Source: CAVURS01 sp963795385
GTDB taxonomy: Bacteria; Actinomycetota; Actinomycetes; Actinomycetales; CAVURS01
DNA length: 64,000 nt
Reading direction: 5' to 3'
NCBI GenBank assembly: GCA_963795385.1
Contig: CAWCHK010000014.1
Coordinates: 186,001 to 250,000, forward strand
In this document: positions 25,033 to 38,238 of the stretch, piece by piece
Numbering within the stretch: position 1 is the stretch's first letter
Layout of the letters: each line of letters begins with the position of its first letter
Translations under genes and position numbers: made by a program
Notes under the pieces: model-generated
Databases searched by the model: none
What the model saw: only the letters and a program-made list of their open reading frames with translations
What the model was told of the DNA's origin: nothing

Positions 25033-26225
25033 CGAGTCCACCGCAGCTGCACGGCCATGGCCTCGACCGCGAGCAGTGGTGCGACGTTGGCCGTGATCCG
25101 CTCCCGCGCCTCGCGGACCGCCTCCATCCGCAGGACGACCTCCTCGGAGCTGAGGTCGCGGGACAGCCGGGTCAGGTCGACCCGCATCTCCTCGTTGACC
25201 AGGTCGACCGGGTCGCCGGCCTGGATCACCAGGACGTCGCGGTAGACCGACAGGACGTCGACGAGCGCGCGGTCGACGACATCGCGCTGGAACCGGGTCG
25301 CCCGGGTCTTCTGGTCCTTCTCCAGCGCGGTCAGCTGGGCCCGCACGTGCGGGGGCTGGGTGCGGGCCGCCGGGTCGGCGCCCAGCGAGTGCACCAGCCG
25401 CTCCCGCTCGGCGCTGTCCCGCTCGGCCGTCGCGGCCTTGGACTCCTCGGCGGCCGTCTCGACCAGCTCGCCGGCCAGCAGGACCGCGTCGCCCACGCCG
25501 CGGATGCGCAGGGGCAGGGTCACGACGTCGCGCCGCCGGATCCGCGCACCCTCGTCGCGCGCCAGCCGCCGCGCCAGGCCGATGTGGCTCTGCGCGGCGC
25601 GAGCCGCGAACGCCGCCATCGGCGGGTCGATGCCGTCCCGCCGGACCAGCAGGTCGGCGACGGCGGCGACCGACGGCGTGCGCAGGGCGAGGTGCCGGCA
25701 GCGGCTGCGGATCGTCACGATGACGTCCTCGAGGCTGGGCGCGCAGAGCATCCAGACGGTGCGGGCCGGCGGCTCCTCGACGGCCTTCAGCAGGACGTCG
25801 GCGGCGGTCTCGGTCAGCCGGTCGGCGTCCTCGATGATGATGACCCGCCACCGGCCCAGGGTCGGGCGGCGCGCCGCCAGCTGGACCAGCTCGCGGGCCT
25901 GGTCGGTCTTGATCGACAGCAGCTCAGTGGCGATCACGGTCACGTCGGCGTGCGTGCCCGCGAGGGCGGTCCGGCACTCGTGGCAGTGACCGCAGCCGCC
26001 GTCCGGGCACTGCAGAGCGGCTGCGAACGCCCGCGCCGCAACGGATCGACCTGACCCCGGCGGCCCGGTGAACAGCCACGCATGGGTCATCCCGCTCGCC
26101 CGGCCCGCGCCACCCGTGCCGGCGGTCCGGATCGACGCGACCGCCGAGCGCAGCACGTCCACGACGCGGTCCTGCCCGACGACGTCGCCCCACACGCCCT
26201 CGGCCGGGCCGACCGCGGTCGTCAT
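25029..26225 (-). CDS. holB: DNA polymerase III delta' subunit
   Basis: A 398-residue clamp-loader subunit acting in chromosome replication. The AAA+ Walker A is read GPPGSGRS at 54-61, with Arg in place of the usual Lys as is common for the non-hydrolysing delta' subunit. A zinc module follows (C73, C78, C81, C84), then VIIIEDADRL (Walker B-like) and VEEPPARTVWML with the sensor region SRCRHLALRTP. It starts inside the end of the tmk stop (ATGA, 26222-26225) and ends overlapping the peptidase start, so tmk, holB and the peptidase form one operon. The tmk-holB pairing is a widespread bacterial arrangement. Confidence 0.92.
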   Translation of the reverse strand: MTTAVGPAEGVWGDVVGQDRVVDVLRSAVASIRTAGTGGAGRASGMTHAWLFTGPPGSGRSVAARAFAAALQCPDGGCGHCHECRTALAGTHADVTVIATELLSIKTDQARELVQLAARRPTLGRWRVIIIEDADRLTETAADVLLKAVEEPPARTVWMLCAPSLEDVIVTIRSRCRHLALRTPSVAAVADLLVRRDGIDPPMAAFAARAAQSHIGLARRLARDEGARIRRRDVVTLPLRIRGVGDAVLLAGELVETAAEESKAATAERDSAERERLVHSLGADPAARTQPPHVRAQLTALEKDQKTRATRFQRDVVDRALVDVLSVYRDVLVIQAGDPVDLVNEEMRVDLTRLSRDLSSEEVVLRMEAVREARERITANVAPLLAVEAMAVQLRWTR

Positions 26226-28836
26226 CGGTGGCTGCCCCGCTCGTCGTGGGTCTCGCCGATCGCGAAGATCTCCTCGGCCAGCGGCTGGGTCGGCTCGGCC
26301 GCCTGGGTATCGGGCAGCACGACGGGCGGTACGGCGGGCGGTACGACAGGCAGCTCCCGGGTCGCGTCCGGGTCGGCTCCAACCGCCTGCGCCGCCTGCT
26401 CCCGCGCAGCCGGCTCTGGCGCTGCCGTCTGCGCCGCCTGCTGCGCGGCCTGCAGCGTGGCCAGCTCGTGGGCGGCCCGCTCGGCGGCCGCCTGCTCCTG
26501 TCCGGCGACCCGATCGCGCTCGGCCTGCTCGAACACCGCCCGGTCGCGCTCGGCCTGTTCCGCGGCGGCTCGCTCGCGCTCCGCTGCCTCGCGCTCGGCG
26601 CTCGCGCTCCGCGCTCGGCCGCTGCCTCGCGCTCGGCCGCCTCGCGCGCGGCCTGCTCCTGAGCCGCCGCCTGAGCCGCCGCCTGGGCTGCCGCCTGAGC
26701 TGCCGCCTGAGCCGCCCGCTGGGCCTCCTGCAGGGCCAGCCGCTCCTGCTCGCGGCGCTCGCGGTCCAGCCGCTGCTGCTCCGTCTCCGGCAGCATCGGC
26801 CCCAGCCGGAGCCGGATCTGGTCCTGGACGTGCTCGGCCAGCGAGGCCGCGTTGACGACGAGGTAGCGCCCGGGAGCGGCGTGGGCCAGGTCGAGGAAGC
26901 GCTCGCGGACCCGGTCGTGGAAGTCGGACGGCTCCGCCTCCAGCCGGTCCGGGCTCTCGCCCCGGCGGGCCCGGGCCTGCTCGGCGGACAGGTCGAGCAG
27001 GACGGTCAGGTCCGGGACCAGACCGGCCGTCGCCCACCCGGAGATCCGGGCCACCTCGCCGGCATCGAGGTCGCGCCCGGCGCCCTGGTAGGCGACTGAG
27101 GAGTCGACGAACCGGTCGGTGACGACGACCGCCCCGCGCCGCAGAGCCGGCCGGATGACCGTCTCGACGTGGTGGGCCCGGTCGGCGGCGAAGAGCAGCG
27201 CCTCGGCCCGCGGCGCCAGGTGGCCACCCTGCAGCAGCACCGAGCGCAGCTGCTCGCCCGCCGGCGTACCCCCTGGCTCGCGGGTCAGGACCACCTCGTG
27301 GCCCATCGCCTCCAGCCAGGCTTGCAGGCCGCTCGCCTGGGTCGACTTCCCCACGCCGTCTCCGCCTTCGAGCGCGATGAAGAAGCCGGGGTAGGGGCGG
27401 CGTGGCGCCGCGAGCGCGTGCAGGTCGCCCGAGCTGCGCAGCGCGAGCGCGAGGTCGGACCAGAGCGGCACGCCGCGCCGGTCGTCCATCTGGCGGTAGG
27501 CGAGCACGCCGACCGCGACGGCGAACAGTCCGGCGATCAGGAAGGTCCCCATGGCGCTGGAGTAGGTCAGGACGATGTCGTCGCCGAGGTGCACCGTGCG
27601 CGGCAGCGAGAAGACCCGCCCCATCAGCGCCGCGACGGCGGGGCCGAGCGCCAGGACCGTGATGAGCACGACCCGGACGAGCGACTGCACGAAGCTGAAG
27701 GTGCGACCGCGCACCTCGTCGTCGACCTCCAGGCCCAGCAGGGTGTAGCCGCTGACCCACGCCACACCGCCGCACGCGCCGAGCCCGACGGTGAGACCCG
27801 TTGCCACCACGATGTTCGGGACGAGGGACAGCAGGACGAGCCAGAGCCCGGCCGCGGTCAGCGCGAGACCGAACAGCCGCCGCCGGGACAGGCCCGCCAG
27901 CAGCCGCGGGCCGAGCCACATGCCGGCGGCCAGGCCGAAGAAGACGGCCGCGAAGAGCACGCCGTACGCCGCGGGACCGGCACCGAGATCGACGGCGAAC
28001 TGCTGGCCCAGCCCGATCACCAGGCCGCCGGCGGCGAACGCGCCGAGCATGCCGACGACCAGGCCGCGGATCAGCGGCGTGCCACCCACGAACCGCCAGC
28101 CCTCGACGATGGAGCGCCAGAGCGGCTGCTCCTTCGCGATGCGCGACAACGACTTCGGGAAGTCGAGGCGCCAGATGACGAGGCCGGACACGAGGTAGCT
28201 GAGCGAGTCGATCCAGATGCCGATGTAGGAGCCCTTGGGGTCCAGGCCCAGGTCCGGGTAGGCGTGCACGATGATGCCGTTGATCAGGACCAGGCCCGAG
28301 AACGCCAGTGCCGCAACGGGTGCCGTGCCATACGTCGCGACGAGGCTGAGCTGGTTGGCCGCCTCGAGCCGCTGCCGCGGGACCAGGTTGGGCATCGTGG
28401 CGTCCTTGGCCGGCAGCCAGAACAGGCCCACGCACTCGATCAGCAGGGTTGCGACGTAGAGCCACCAGAGGGTGCCGACGAACGGGACCGTGACGAGGAT
28501 CAGGAAGCGCAGGACGTCGCCGTAGACGAGGACCCAGCGGCGGGAGATCCGGTCGGCGAGCGCGCCCGCGAGCGGGCCGAGGACGACGGCCGGCGCGAGC
28601 CGGAGGATGAAGACGCCGGCGACCGCGAGGTACTGCCCGGAGGTGCTGCCGCGGGCCAGGTAGTCGGCCATCGCCGTGATCGCGAGCAGGCCGAGCCAGT
28701 CACCGAAGCTGGAGAAGCCCAGCGCCAGCCAGAGCCGCCGGAACGGCGTGATCGCGAGGACCGCGCGGGCATCGGGATCGGGCGTCTCGTCGACCGAGGG
28801 CTCCGCGCCGAGACGGCCCTCCTGCTCGATCCCCAC
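26222..28836 (-). CDS. tmk: MFS-type membrane domain fused to thymidylate kinase (frameshift near 26600)
   Basis: Residues ~20-440 are a 12-helix MFS-type membrane domain (ITPFRRLWLALGFSSFGDWL at its start); residues ~450-660 are dTMP kinase: P-loop EGGDGVGKST, LTREPGGTP, DRFVDSSVAYQG (DRX motif) and LLDLSAEQARARRGES (LID arginines). The kinase makes dTDP for DNA synthesis. Fusion to a membrane transporter-like domain is known from Streptomyces-type genomes. A long Ala/Glu/Arg-rich coiled tail (~26222-26760) follows and loses frame near 26595-26612; two extra bases in a GAGCGC-repeat stretch restore it, and the second frame ends at 26222 overlapping holB. The start is uncertain: I place it at GTG 28836, but the frame is open upstream into the topA tail. 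Confidence 0.8.
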
Positions 28837-31744
<2,908 letters not shown>

Positions 31745-32079
31745 GTGCCTGCCTTCCCTACTTCTACTGTCCTGCACTTCTACTGTCCTTCGTGCTGCCG
31801 GCGGGCGGCTGTTCGCGGCGGCTCGCGGCGATCCGGCGCGGCCTCTCGATCGCCCGGCTGCGTCGGGCCGCGACCATGACGGTAACCCGCCGCCGCCGCG
31901 CGGAGGCTATCGGAGGTCACCCAGCGTGGCGAACACCACACGTGCGGAGCCTGGTCCGGCGAGCACCGACGACGAGCGTGGGAGTCACCCGGATGGACGA
32001 TCATGACCTGACCCTCTCCTTGGACCCGACCGACTGGCCCAACCCGCGGTCGGGGGCCGTCCCGGCCGGGAGACCAGGG
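31745..32079. other. gap upstream of topA
   Basis: A 335-base stretch between the methyltransferase stop and the topA start, both on the minus strand. It should hold the topA promoter. I see only the 16-base tandem repeat at 31760-31791; no credible gene or RNA. Confidence 0.4.
31760..31791. repeat. 16-base tandem repeat in the topA leader
   Basis: ACTTCTACTGTCCTGC (31760-31775) followed directly by a copy differing in one base (31776-31791). On the minus strand each copy contains CAGTAGAAGT, a TAGAAG that could be a -10-like element. It sits 16-47 bases upstream of the topA start codon. Confidence 0.6.
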
Positions 32080-33574
32080 TTAGGCCAGTTCGCCGGGCCG
32101 CAGCAGGACGCGGTCGGCGACCAGGCGGCGCACGGCGGGCAGCACCCGGGCGGTCAGCGCGGCCGCGTCCTCGTCGAGCAGGCCGGCCACCGCGGCGGCC
32201 AGAGCGCCCACCGGCAGGTCGCCGTCGCAGGCCCCGACCACCGCGGCCAGGGCGGTGTCGGCCCGCACCGACCGCTGCAGGCCACCGCCCTGGCGGAGCA
32301 GGATCACCGACGGGTCCTCGGCGCCGGGCCGCCCGTGCCGCTCCTCGGTCACGTCGCCGGCGACGGCCAGGCAGGTGTCGAGCAGCCCGGCGTCCGAGGT
32401 CTCGAGCAGCCAGCGCTCGGCCGCCATCACCGCCGCGACCGTCGAGCCCATGGCCGGGGCGGTCGCGCCGTCGTGCTCCTCGACCCTCCGGAGCCGCGGG
32501 CCCGGACCGGCGACCGGCCGGTGCAGGGTCACGACGCCGAACCCGACGGCCTCGACACCCCGGGCCGCGAAGTCGTCCAGCCATGCTGTCGTACATCGCG
32601 TCGAACGCGGGGCTGCCGGGTGCGTGGCCGCCGTCGCGGGCCCAGGTCTCGGCGTACTCCGCCGGGTCCTGGACCTCACGCTGCACCACCCACCCGTCGA
32701 GCCCGCTCGCCTCCAGCCAGCTGCCCACCCGGTCCGACCAGGCCTCACCGCGCCGGTGCTCCCAGTTGGCCAAGAGCTGAGCGGTGCCGCCCTCGGCCAG
32801 GACGGCACCGACGTGCTCGACCAGATGACGCACGACGTCGTCGCCGGCCCGTCCGCCGTCGCGGTAGGTGAACGTCGGCCCGGCGGCGTCCCGGGGCGTG
32901 ATGACGTACGGCGGGTTGGACACGACGAGGTCGAACCGTTGGCCCGCAACGGGTTCCAGCAGGCTGCCCCGGCGCAGGTCGAGGTTCCGGCCGGCGAACG
33001 GGCCACCGTCGGCCGCGGCGTTCAGACCGGCGTTCAGGGCCGCGGTGCGCAGGCAGCGGGCCGACGTGTCGGTCGCCGTCACGGCGTCGGAGTGCGTGGC
33101 CAGGTGGAAGGCCTGCACGCCGCAACCGGTGCCGATGTCCAGCGCCGAGCCCACCCGCGGTCGAGGCGTCCAACGGGCCAGGGTGGTGGACGCACCCCCG
33201 ACCCCCAGCACGTGGTCCGGCCGCAGGGGGCGCCCGGTGTGCGTCAGGTCCGAGGCCAGCCACCACTCGTGGTCGTCGGCGGCGTAGGGGCTGAGCTCGA
33301 GCAGGGGGCGCACCTCGTCGTCCGGGTCGGACCCGGCCGCCTCGACCAGCCCCAGCGCCGCAGCACCCGCCGTACCGGTGCGTGGGAGGGCGGCGTCCAG
33401 GGCGGAGCGCGCGACCGGGCGGCCCAGCAGCCAGAGCCGGGTCAGGACCGCGAGCGGCTCGGCTGCCGGGCCTCCGACGACGAGCGCGGCCGTGGCGCGG
33501 ACGGCCGGCAGCACCGCGTCGCGGCCCAGGGCTGCGAGCGCCACCGGCCCCAGCAGGTCACCGACCGGCCCCAC
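32080..33574 (-). CDS. class I methyltransferase of the N5-glutamine/HemK-like group (frameshift)
   Basis: About 500 residues. The central domain has SALDIGTGCGVQAFHLA (SAM motif I), VTATDTSARCLRTAALNAGL, and the catalytic NPPY in LVVSNPPYVITP, as in HemK/PrmC-type enzymes and rRNA/amino N-methyltransferases. The N-terminal ~130 residues and a C-terminal winged-helix-like domain (PAVRRLVADRVLLRPGELA) match the actinobacterial family found between topA and hppA. The substrate is unknown. Frame is lost at about 32584 (one extra base). A second probable extra base near 33596 would join more N-terminal sequence (GQLGDLAADLG), so GTG 33574 is only a minimal start. Confidence 0.75.
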
Positions 33575-33636
33575 CCGGTAGCCCTCGCCCGCCGGCCGAC
33601 CCGAGGTCGGCCGCGAGGTCGCCGAGCTGCCCCGCC

Positions 33637-36011
33637 TCAGGCAGTGGCGGTCTCGGACGCGGGCGTGGCTGCGCTCGGGCCCTCGTCGCCGCCGAAGGAG
33701 ATCGAGCGGGACTTCGAGACGGCGACGGCCGCGACGATGATGATGGCCGCCACGGCGGCGATCGCGTAGCGGATCGGCTTGCTCGCGTTGTCCCCGATCG
33801 TCAGGCGAGACGATGGCCGGTGCGATCAGGACGGACACGAGGTTCATGACCTTGATCAGCGGGTTGATCGCCGGGCCGGCGGTGTCCTTGAACGGGTCAC
33901 CGACGGTGTCACCGATGACCGTCGCCTCGTGGGCCGGCGAGCCCTTGCCGCCGTGGGTGCCGTCCTCGACGATCTTCTTCGCGTTGTCCCAGGCGCCACC
34001 GGAGTTGGCCAGGAAGACCGCCATCAGCGTGCCCGTCCCGATCGCACCCGCGAGGTAGCCCGCGAGGGGCGCGATGCCGAGGCCGAAGCCGACGGCCACC
34101 GGCGCGAGGGCCGCGAGCAGCCCGGGCGTGGCCAGCTCGCGCAGCGAGTCACGCGTGCAGATGTCGACGACCTTGCCGTACTCCGGGCGAGCGGTGCCCT
34201 CCATGATCCCGGGGATCTCCCGGAACTGGCGGCGCACCTCGAACACGATGGCCCCGGCGGCCCGGGTGACGGCGTTGATCGCCAGCCCGGAGAAGAGGAA
34301 CACGACGGCCGCGCCGAGCAACAGGCCGACCAGGGTGCTCGGCGTGATGATCCGGTAGTCGAACATCGACTGGATGAACGCCGACGGCGTCGCGGTGAGC
34401 TTGGTCTTGGCGACGGCCTCCGTCGACGGCGTCCTGGTAGGAGCCGAACAGTGCGGTCGCGGCCAGCACGGCCGTGGCGATGGCGATGCCCTTGGTGATG
34501 GCCTTGGTGGTGTTGCCGACGGCGTCCAGCTCGGTGAGGATCTGGGCGCCCGCCTCGTCGACGTCGCCGGACATCTCCGCGATGCCCTGGGCGTTGTCGC
34601 TCACCGGGCCGAACGTGTCCATGGCCACGATGACGCCGACCGTGGTCAGCAGCCCGCAGCCGGCGAGCGCGATCAGGAACAGCGAGAGCGTGACGGCGCC
34701 GCTGCCGAGCAGGAACGCGCCGTACACCGCCGCCCCGATGATCACGGCCGTGTAGACGGCCGACTCGAGCCCGACGCCGATGCCGGACAGGACGACGGTC
34801 GCGGCGCCGGTCAGCGACGTGCGGGCCACGTCCTGGGTCGGCTTCTTGTCGGTGCCGGTGAAGTGGCCGGTCAGCCACAGGATGATGCCCGCCAGGACGA
34901 TGCCGAGCCAGACGGCCGCGGTCGCCAGGAGGCGGGGGTCCTTGCCGGCCACCGTCTCCAGGGCGCTGCCCGGGCCGACGTCGAGGCCCTTGAAGTCGCT
35001 GAACTTGCTCGGCAGGTAGGCGAAGGCCGCGATGGCGCAGAGCACGGCCGAGACGACGGCCGAGATGTAGAAGCCGCGGTTGATGGCGACCAGGCCGCTC
35101 TCGCCCGGACGCGGCCGGACGATGTAGACGCCCAGCACGGCCGTGACCGCGCCGATGGCCGGCACGATCAGCGGGAAGACCAGGCCCATGTCGCCGAACG
35201 CGGCCTTGCCGAGGATCAGCGCGGCGACCAGGGTCACGGCGTACGACTCGAACAGGTCCGCGGCCATGCCGGCGCAGTCCCCGACGTTGTCGCCCACGTT
35301 GTCGGCGATCGTCGCCGCGTTGCGCGGGTCGTCCTCGGGAATGTTCTGCTCGACCTTGCCGACCAGGTCGGCTCCGACGTCCGCGGCCTTGGTGAAGATG
35401 CCGCCGCCGACGCGCATGAACATCGCGAGCAGCGCGGCCCCGAAACCGAAGCCCTCCAACACCTTTGGCGCGTTGCCCTTGTACAGGAGGACGACGATCG
35501 AAGCGCCCAGCAGGCCGAGCCCGACGGTGGCCATGCCGACGACGCCGCCGGTGCGGAAGGCGACCTTCATGCCTGCGTCACGACCGCCTTCCTCACGCGC
35601 AGCCGCGGCGACCCGGACGTTGGCCTTGACCGCGGTCGACATGCCGAGGTAGCCGATCGAGGCGGAGAAGGCCGCCCCGACCAGGAAGAACAGCGAGCGC
35701 CCGATGCGCACGCCTCCGGTGTCGGCCGGCAGGGCCAGCAGCAGCAGGAAGACGAGCACCACGAAGACGCTGAGGGTGCGGAACTGGCGGTTCAGGTAGG
35801 CGCTGGCGCCCTCCTGCACCGCAGCCGCGATGGTCTTCATGTTCTCGGTGCCCTCGCCGGCGGCGAGGACCTCACGGCGGAAGTACGACGACATGACCAG
35901 CGCGATGAGCGCGATCACGGCGACGACCACCACGTAGACGAGGTTGGAACCGCTCAACGAGACAGCGCCTGTCGCTGCTTGAAGGCTGGCATGAGGGGAC
36001 AGGCCTGGCAT
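33637..36011 (-). CDS. hppA: membrane-bound proton-translocating pyrophosphatase (two frame breaks)
   Basis: Read across one extra base at 34424 and one at 33804 it is a ~790-residue, 16-helix protein that hydrolyses pyrophosphate and pumps H+. The substrate site is intact: GGGIFTKAADVGADLVGKVE and DNVGDNVGDCAGMAADLFE, with a second acidic cluster GDTVGDPFKDTAGP. The segment VGNTTKAITKG has Lys where K+-dependent enzymes have Ala, which by established work on the family predicts a K+-independent pump. AAGGAGG just before ATG 36011 fixes the start. Both junctions repair perfectly to family sequence. The bldG gene lies 106 bases upstream on the same strand. Confidence 0.93.
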
Positions 36012-36103
36012 TCGTCCTCCTTGACGAGCTGGTGAGCGAATCGTCCGACGGCACGCCGATGGGGCGCGCAGACCACAGTTGAACGCGGGACGGACCGCGC
36101 GGG

Positions 36104-36119
36104 GAGCCTACCAAGGCTC
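36104..36119 (-). terminator. short hairpin at the bldG stop codon
   Basis: GAGCCT-acca-AGGCTC, a 6-bp stem overlapping the bldG stop codon and lying in the hppA upstream region. It may terminate bldG or attenuate read-through into hppA; no T-run follows. Confidence 0.4.
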
Positions 36120-36462
36120 AGAGCGGCTCCGCCCCCAGAGCGTCGGGGACGGAGGCGTGGATGGGGAAGACCTTGGTCAGCCCTGTGATGCGAAACACCT
36201 TGAGGATCCGCTCCTGCGTGCAGACGAGGTGCATCGAGCCGTCGTGGGCCCGGACCCGTTTGAGGCCGCCGACGAGGACCCCGAGACCGGTCGAGTCCAG
36301 GAACGCCACGTCCTCGAGGTCCAGGACGAGGTGGTATTTCCCTTGTGCGACCAGGTCGCTGAGTTGCTGGCGCAGCGTCGGCGCGGTGTAGACGTCGATC
36401 TCACCGCCGACGTTGACGACCGTCCGCCCGCTGTCCTCGCGGGTCCCAACCTTCAGCTCCAC
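36118..36462 (-). CDS. bldG: anti-anti-sigma factor, BldG type
   Basis: A 114-residue STAS-domain protein. GEIDVYTAPTLRQQL and FLDSTGLGVLVGGLKRVRAH are close to Streptomyces BldG, with the phosphorylatable serine at S57 (D-S-T-G-L-G). The end FRITGLTKVFPIHASV is also BldG-like. When unphosphorylated it should bind anti-sigma factors and free stress or developmental sigma factors. GTG 36462 is chosen because it gives the family length; no strong ribosome site is seen. In Streptomyces bldG is followed by an anti-sigma gene; here the downstream neighbour is hppA and no anti-sigma gene is present in the window. Confidence 0.88.
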   Translation of the reverse strand: MELKVGTREDSGRTVVNVGGEIDVYTAPTLRQQLSDLVAQGKYHLVLDLEDVAFLDSTGLGVLVGGLKRVRAHDGSMHLVCTQERILKVFRITGLTKVFPIHASVPDALGAEPL

Positions 36463-36669
36463 GGCGTACCGCCCCTTCGTGCGTCCCGGGCAGTTTCCCC
36501 TGTCCGGGCACATTGTCGCCACGTGTCGAGGTCATTGCGCCGCAGGCTCGCTCCGACGGGTCCGTCCGGGCCGGGCGGGCGAGGCGGGTGAGGCGGGCCG
36601 GCCGCTCGTCGCGCCGCTGGCGTCGTACGGCGCTAGCGTTCGAGGGCACCGCAACCCCGGGAGGCACCC

Positions 36670-37143
36670 GTGATCGTGATCGGCGCCGTATTCCTCGTCC
36701 TGGCCGCGCTCGGCGTGATCGCTGCCGTCGTGATGGGCCGTGACGTCCAGGTCAGCCTGGACGGCTTCGGGGTGAACGTCACCACCGACGTGCTCTGGGT
36801 CTTCTGTGCGGGCGCGCTGGCGATGCTGCTACTGCTGATCGCCCTGTCCGCCTTCCGGCGCGCCGGTCGTCGCCGCCGGGCCCAGCGGCGCGAGCTCAAG
36901 CAGCTGAGGGCGGAGGAGGCGCTCGCCGCCGAGAACCGCGCCCAGCCCCGCCCAGAGGTGCGGGCCGAGCACCGCGCCGACCCGGTGGACGTCCGAGACA
37001 CGACCGACACGACCGACATGACGGACACGACCCACACGACGGATGCGACGGTCGGCCGGACGTCGGCCGAGGGTGCGCGAGTGCCGACCGACGACCCGGG
37101 TCCGGAGCGCCGCTACATCCCCGGCGACGAGCCCAGCGCCTGA
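36670..37143 (+). CDS. small membrane protein with repetitive acidic Thr-rich tail
   Basis: A 157-residue protein. Two hydrophobic helices (residues 3-22 and 43-62) enclose a short loop (GRDVQVSLDGFGVNVTTDVLW). After a basic stretch (RRAGRRRRAQRRELKQLRAEE) the C-terminal half is hydrophilic with Asp-Thr repeats (DTTDTTDMTDTTHTTDATV). GGGAGG six bases before the GTG supports the start, and TAGCGT (36634-36639) is a plausible -10. It resembles LapA/DUF1049-like two-helix proteins only in shape. Function unknown. It is divergent from bldG and convergent with the Tad genes. Confidence 0.65.
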   Translation: MIVIGAVFLVLAALGVIAAVVMGRDVQVSLDGFGVNVTTDVLWVFCAGALAMLLLLIALSAFRRAGRRRRAQRRELKQLRAEEALAAENRAQPRPEVRAEHRADPVDVRDTTDTTDMTDTTHTTDATVGRTSAEGARVPTDDPGPERRYIPGDEPSA

Positions 37144-37181
37144 CCCGACGCCTGTCCCACGGCGGACGGGCAGCTGTCCTG

Positions 37182-37616
37182 TCACCCGGCGGCGGCCTTG
37201 ACGGGGTGGCCTGTCGCCTCACTCGTCGGGCCGGCCCGACCGGCCCGACCGGCTCGGGACTGGGCCTGGGCCACCCCGAGCCGGCGCCAGGGGCCCGGCA
37301 GGCCGACCTGCACGCGCACCGTCACGGACGCGTCCGGGTCGACCCGGCAGCCGACGAGCAGGCCGCCGTTGGCGCGGGCGACCCGTCCCGCGGCATCGCA
37401 CGGGCCGCCGGGCGCCCGGCCCAGGGTTCGGTCGGCGGCGGCGAGCGCCGCCAGGTCCGCGGACGAGGCGGCCCGGTGCCGGGCCACGACCGCTGCGCCC
37501 AGCCCGGAGGCGGCGATGACGAGGGCGCAGAGGACGGAGACCAGCCCGAGGACCAGGACCGTGCCCGCACCCTCGTCGCCGTCCCCTCGCCGAGCCGCGC
37601 GACCGGTAGCGCTCAC
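37182..37616 (-). CDS. TadE/TadG-like secreted pilus protein
   Basis: A 144-residue protein: short basic N-terminus, GAGTVLVLGLVSVLCALVIA helix, then ARHRAASSADLAALAAADRT, the 'A-D-L-A-A-L-A' segment typical of TadE/TadG-like proteins of the actinobacterial Tad locus. It should be a minor pseudopilin-like or membrane-anchored component. Its GTG overlaps the stop of the preceding TadE gene (GTGA, 37613-37616). The following gene on this strand lies outside the locus. Confidence 0.75.
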   Translation of the reverse strand: MSATGRAARRGDGDEGAGTVLVLGLVSVLCALVIAASGLGAAVVARHRAASSADLAALAAADRTLGRAPGGPCDAAGRVARANGGLLVGCRVDPDASVTVRVQVGLPGPWRRLGVAQAQSRAGRAGRAGPTSEATGHPVKAAAG

Positions 37617-37993
37617 GGCTGACCCTCGACGGAGGCGCTGGCAGTCGCCCGCATCGACAGGTGGGCCCAGGCCGGCACCGGTCCGGTCAACGGCGCGCGG
37701 ACGCTGACCCGCACCACCGGGCCGGCCCGGGCGACGGCCACCACGGCTCCGGGCGGCGCGCGCCGGCGGGCCTCCGCAGCGACCGCGCCGGGAGGCTCGC
37801 CCCGCGCCGCCAGCCGCGCTCCCGCGCGGGCCGCGTCCGTGCACTGGACCTCACCGATCGCCGCACGGCCCGTCACCAGCAGGGCGACGCAGAGCAGCAC
37901 CACCCCGGGCAGGGAGACGGCCAGCTCGGCGGTGACCGTGCCCGCATCCGAGCCGACTGTGCCCGGGGCGCCACCCCACCTCCAGGCTGTCAC
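37613..37993 (-). CDS. TadE-like pilus protein
   Basis: A 126-residue protein with the TadE signature GTVTAELAVSLPGVVLLCVALLV (quoted in part: AELAVSLPGVVLL), a conserved Glu in the first helix, followed by CTDAARAGARLAARGE. TadE proteins are prepilin-peptidase-processed minor pilins. The gene starts inside the previous stop (GTGA at 37990-37993) and ends inside the next start, so translation of the three small genes is coupled. Confidence 0.8.
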   Translation of the reverse strand: MTAWRWGGAPGTVGSDAGTVTAELAVSLPGVVLLCVALLVTGRAAIGEVQCTDAARAGARLAARGEPPGAVAAEARRRAPPGAVVAVARAGPVVRVSVRAPLTGPVPAWAHLSMRATASASVEGQP

Positions 37994-38238
37994 CCGCCGA
38001 GCGCCAGGGCGTGCCGGATGATGCCCATCAACAGCCCCTGGACCTCGCTACTGCGCAGGATCGTCACGAGCAGGGCCGCGAAGCCGCAGGCGGCGAGAGT
38101 GCCGATGGCGTACTCGGCGGTGGTCATGCCGGCGTCACGCGCCGGCGTGGCCCGGCCTCGATCCCTCCGGGGCCGTCGCCGGGACACCCGCCCGCGCATC
38201 GGGCAGGGGTGAGGGTGTCTGATCGGGAGCCGAATCAC
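37990..38238 (-). CDS. Flp-pilin-like protein (DUF4244)
   Basis: An 82-residue protein. A basic N-terminus is followed by GMTTAEYAIGTLAACGFAAL, the class of short Flp-like pilin with the conserved Gly before the helix and Glu at position +5, then a short tail. It is the probable major pilin subunit, cut after the Gly. GTG 38238 is chosen because GGAGG lies five bases upstream; this gives a longer leader than the internal ATG at 38199. It is separated from tadC by ~250 bases and so may have its own promoter. Confidence 0.8.
   Translation of the reverse strand: MIRLPIRHPHPCPMRGRVSRRRPRRDRGRATPARDAGMTTAEYAIGTLAACGFAALLVTILRSSEVQGLLMGIIRHALALGG

Noticed and set aside
34374..36035. Long open frame on the plus strand opposite hppA
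   Set aside because: Its translation is Gln/Asp/Arg/Gly-rich without any fold signal and mirrors the third-position GC of the real pyrophosphatase gene on the other strand.
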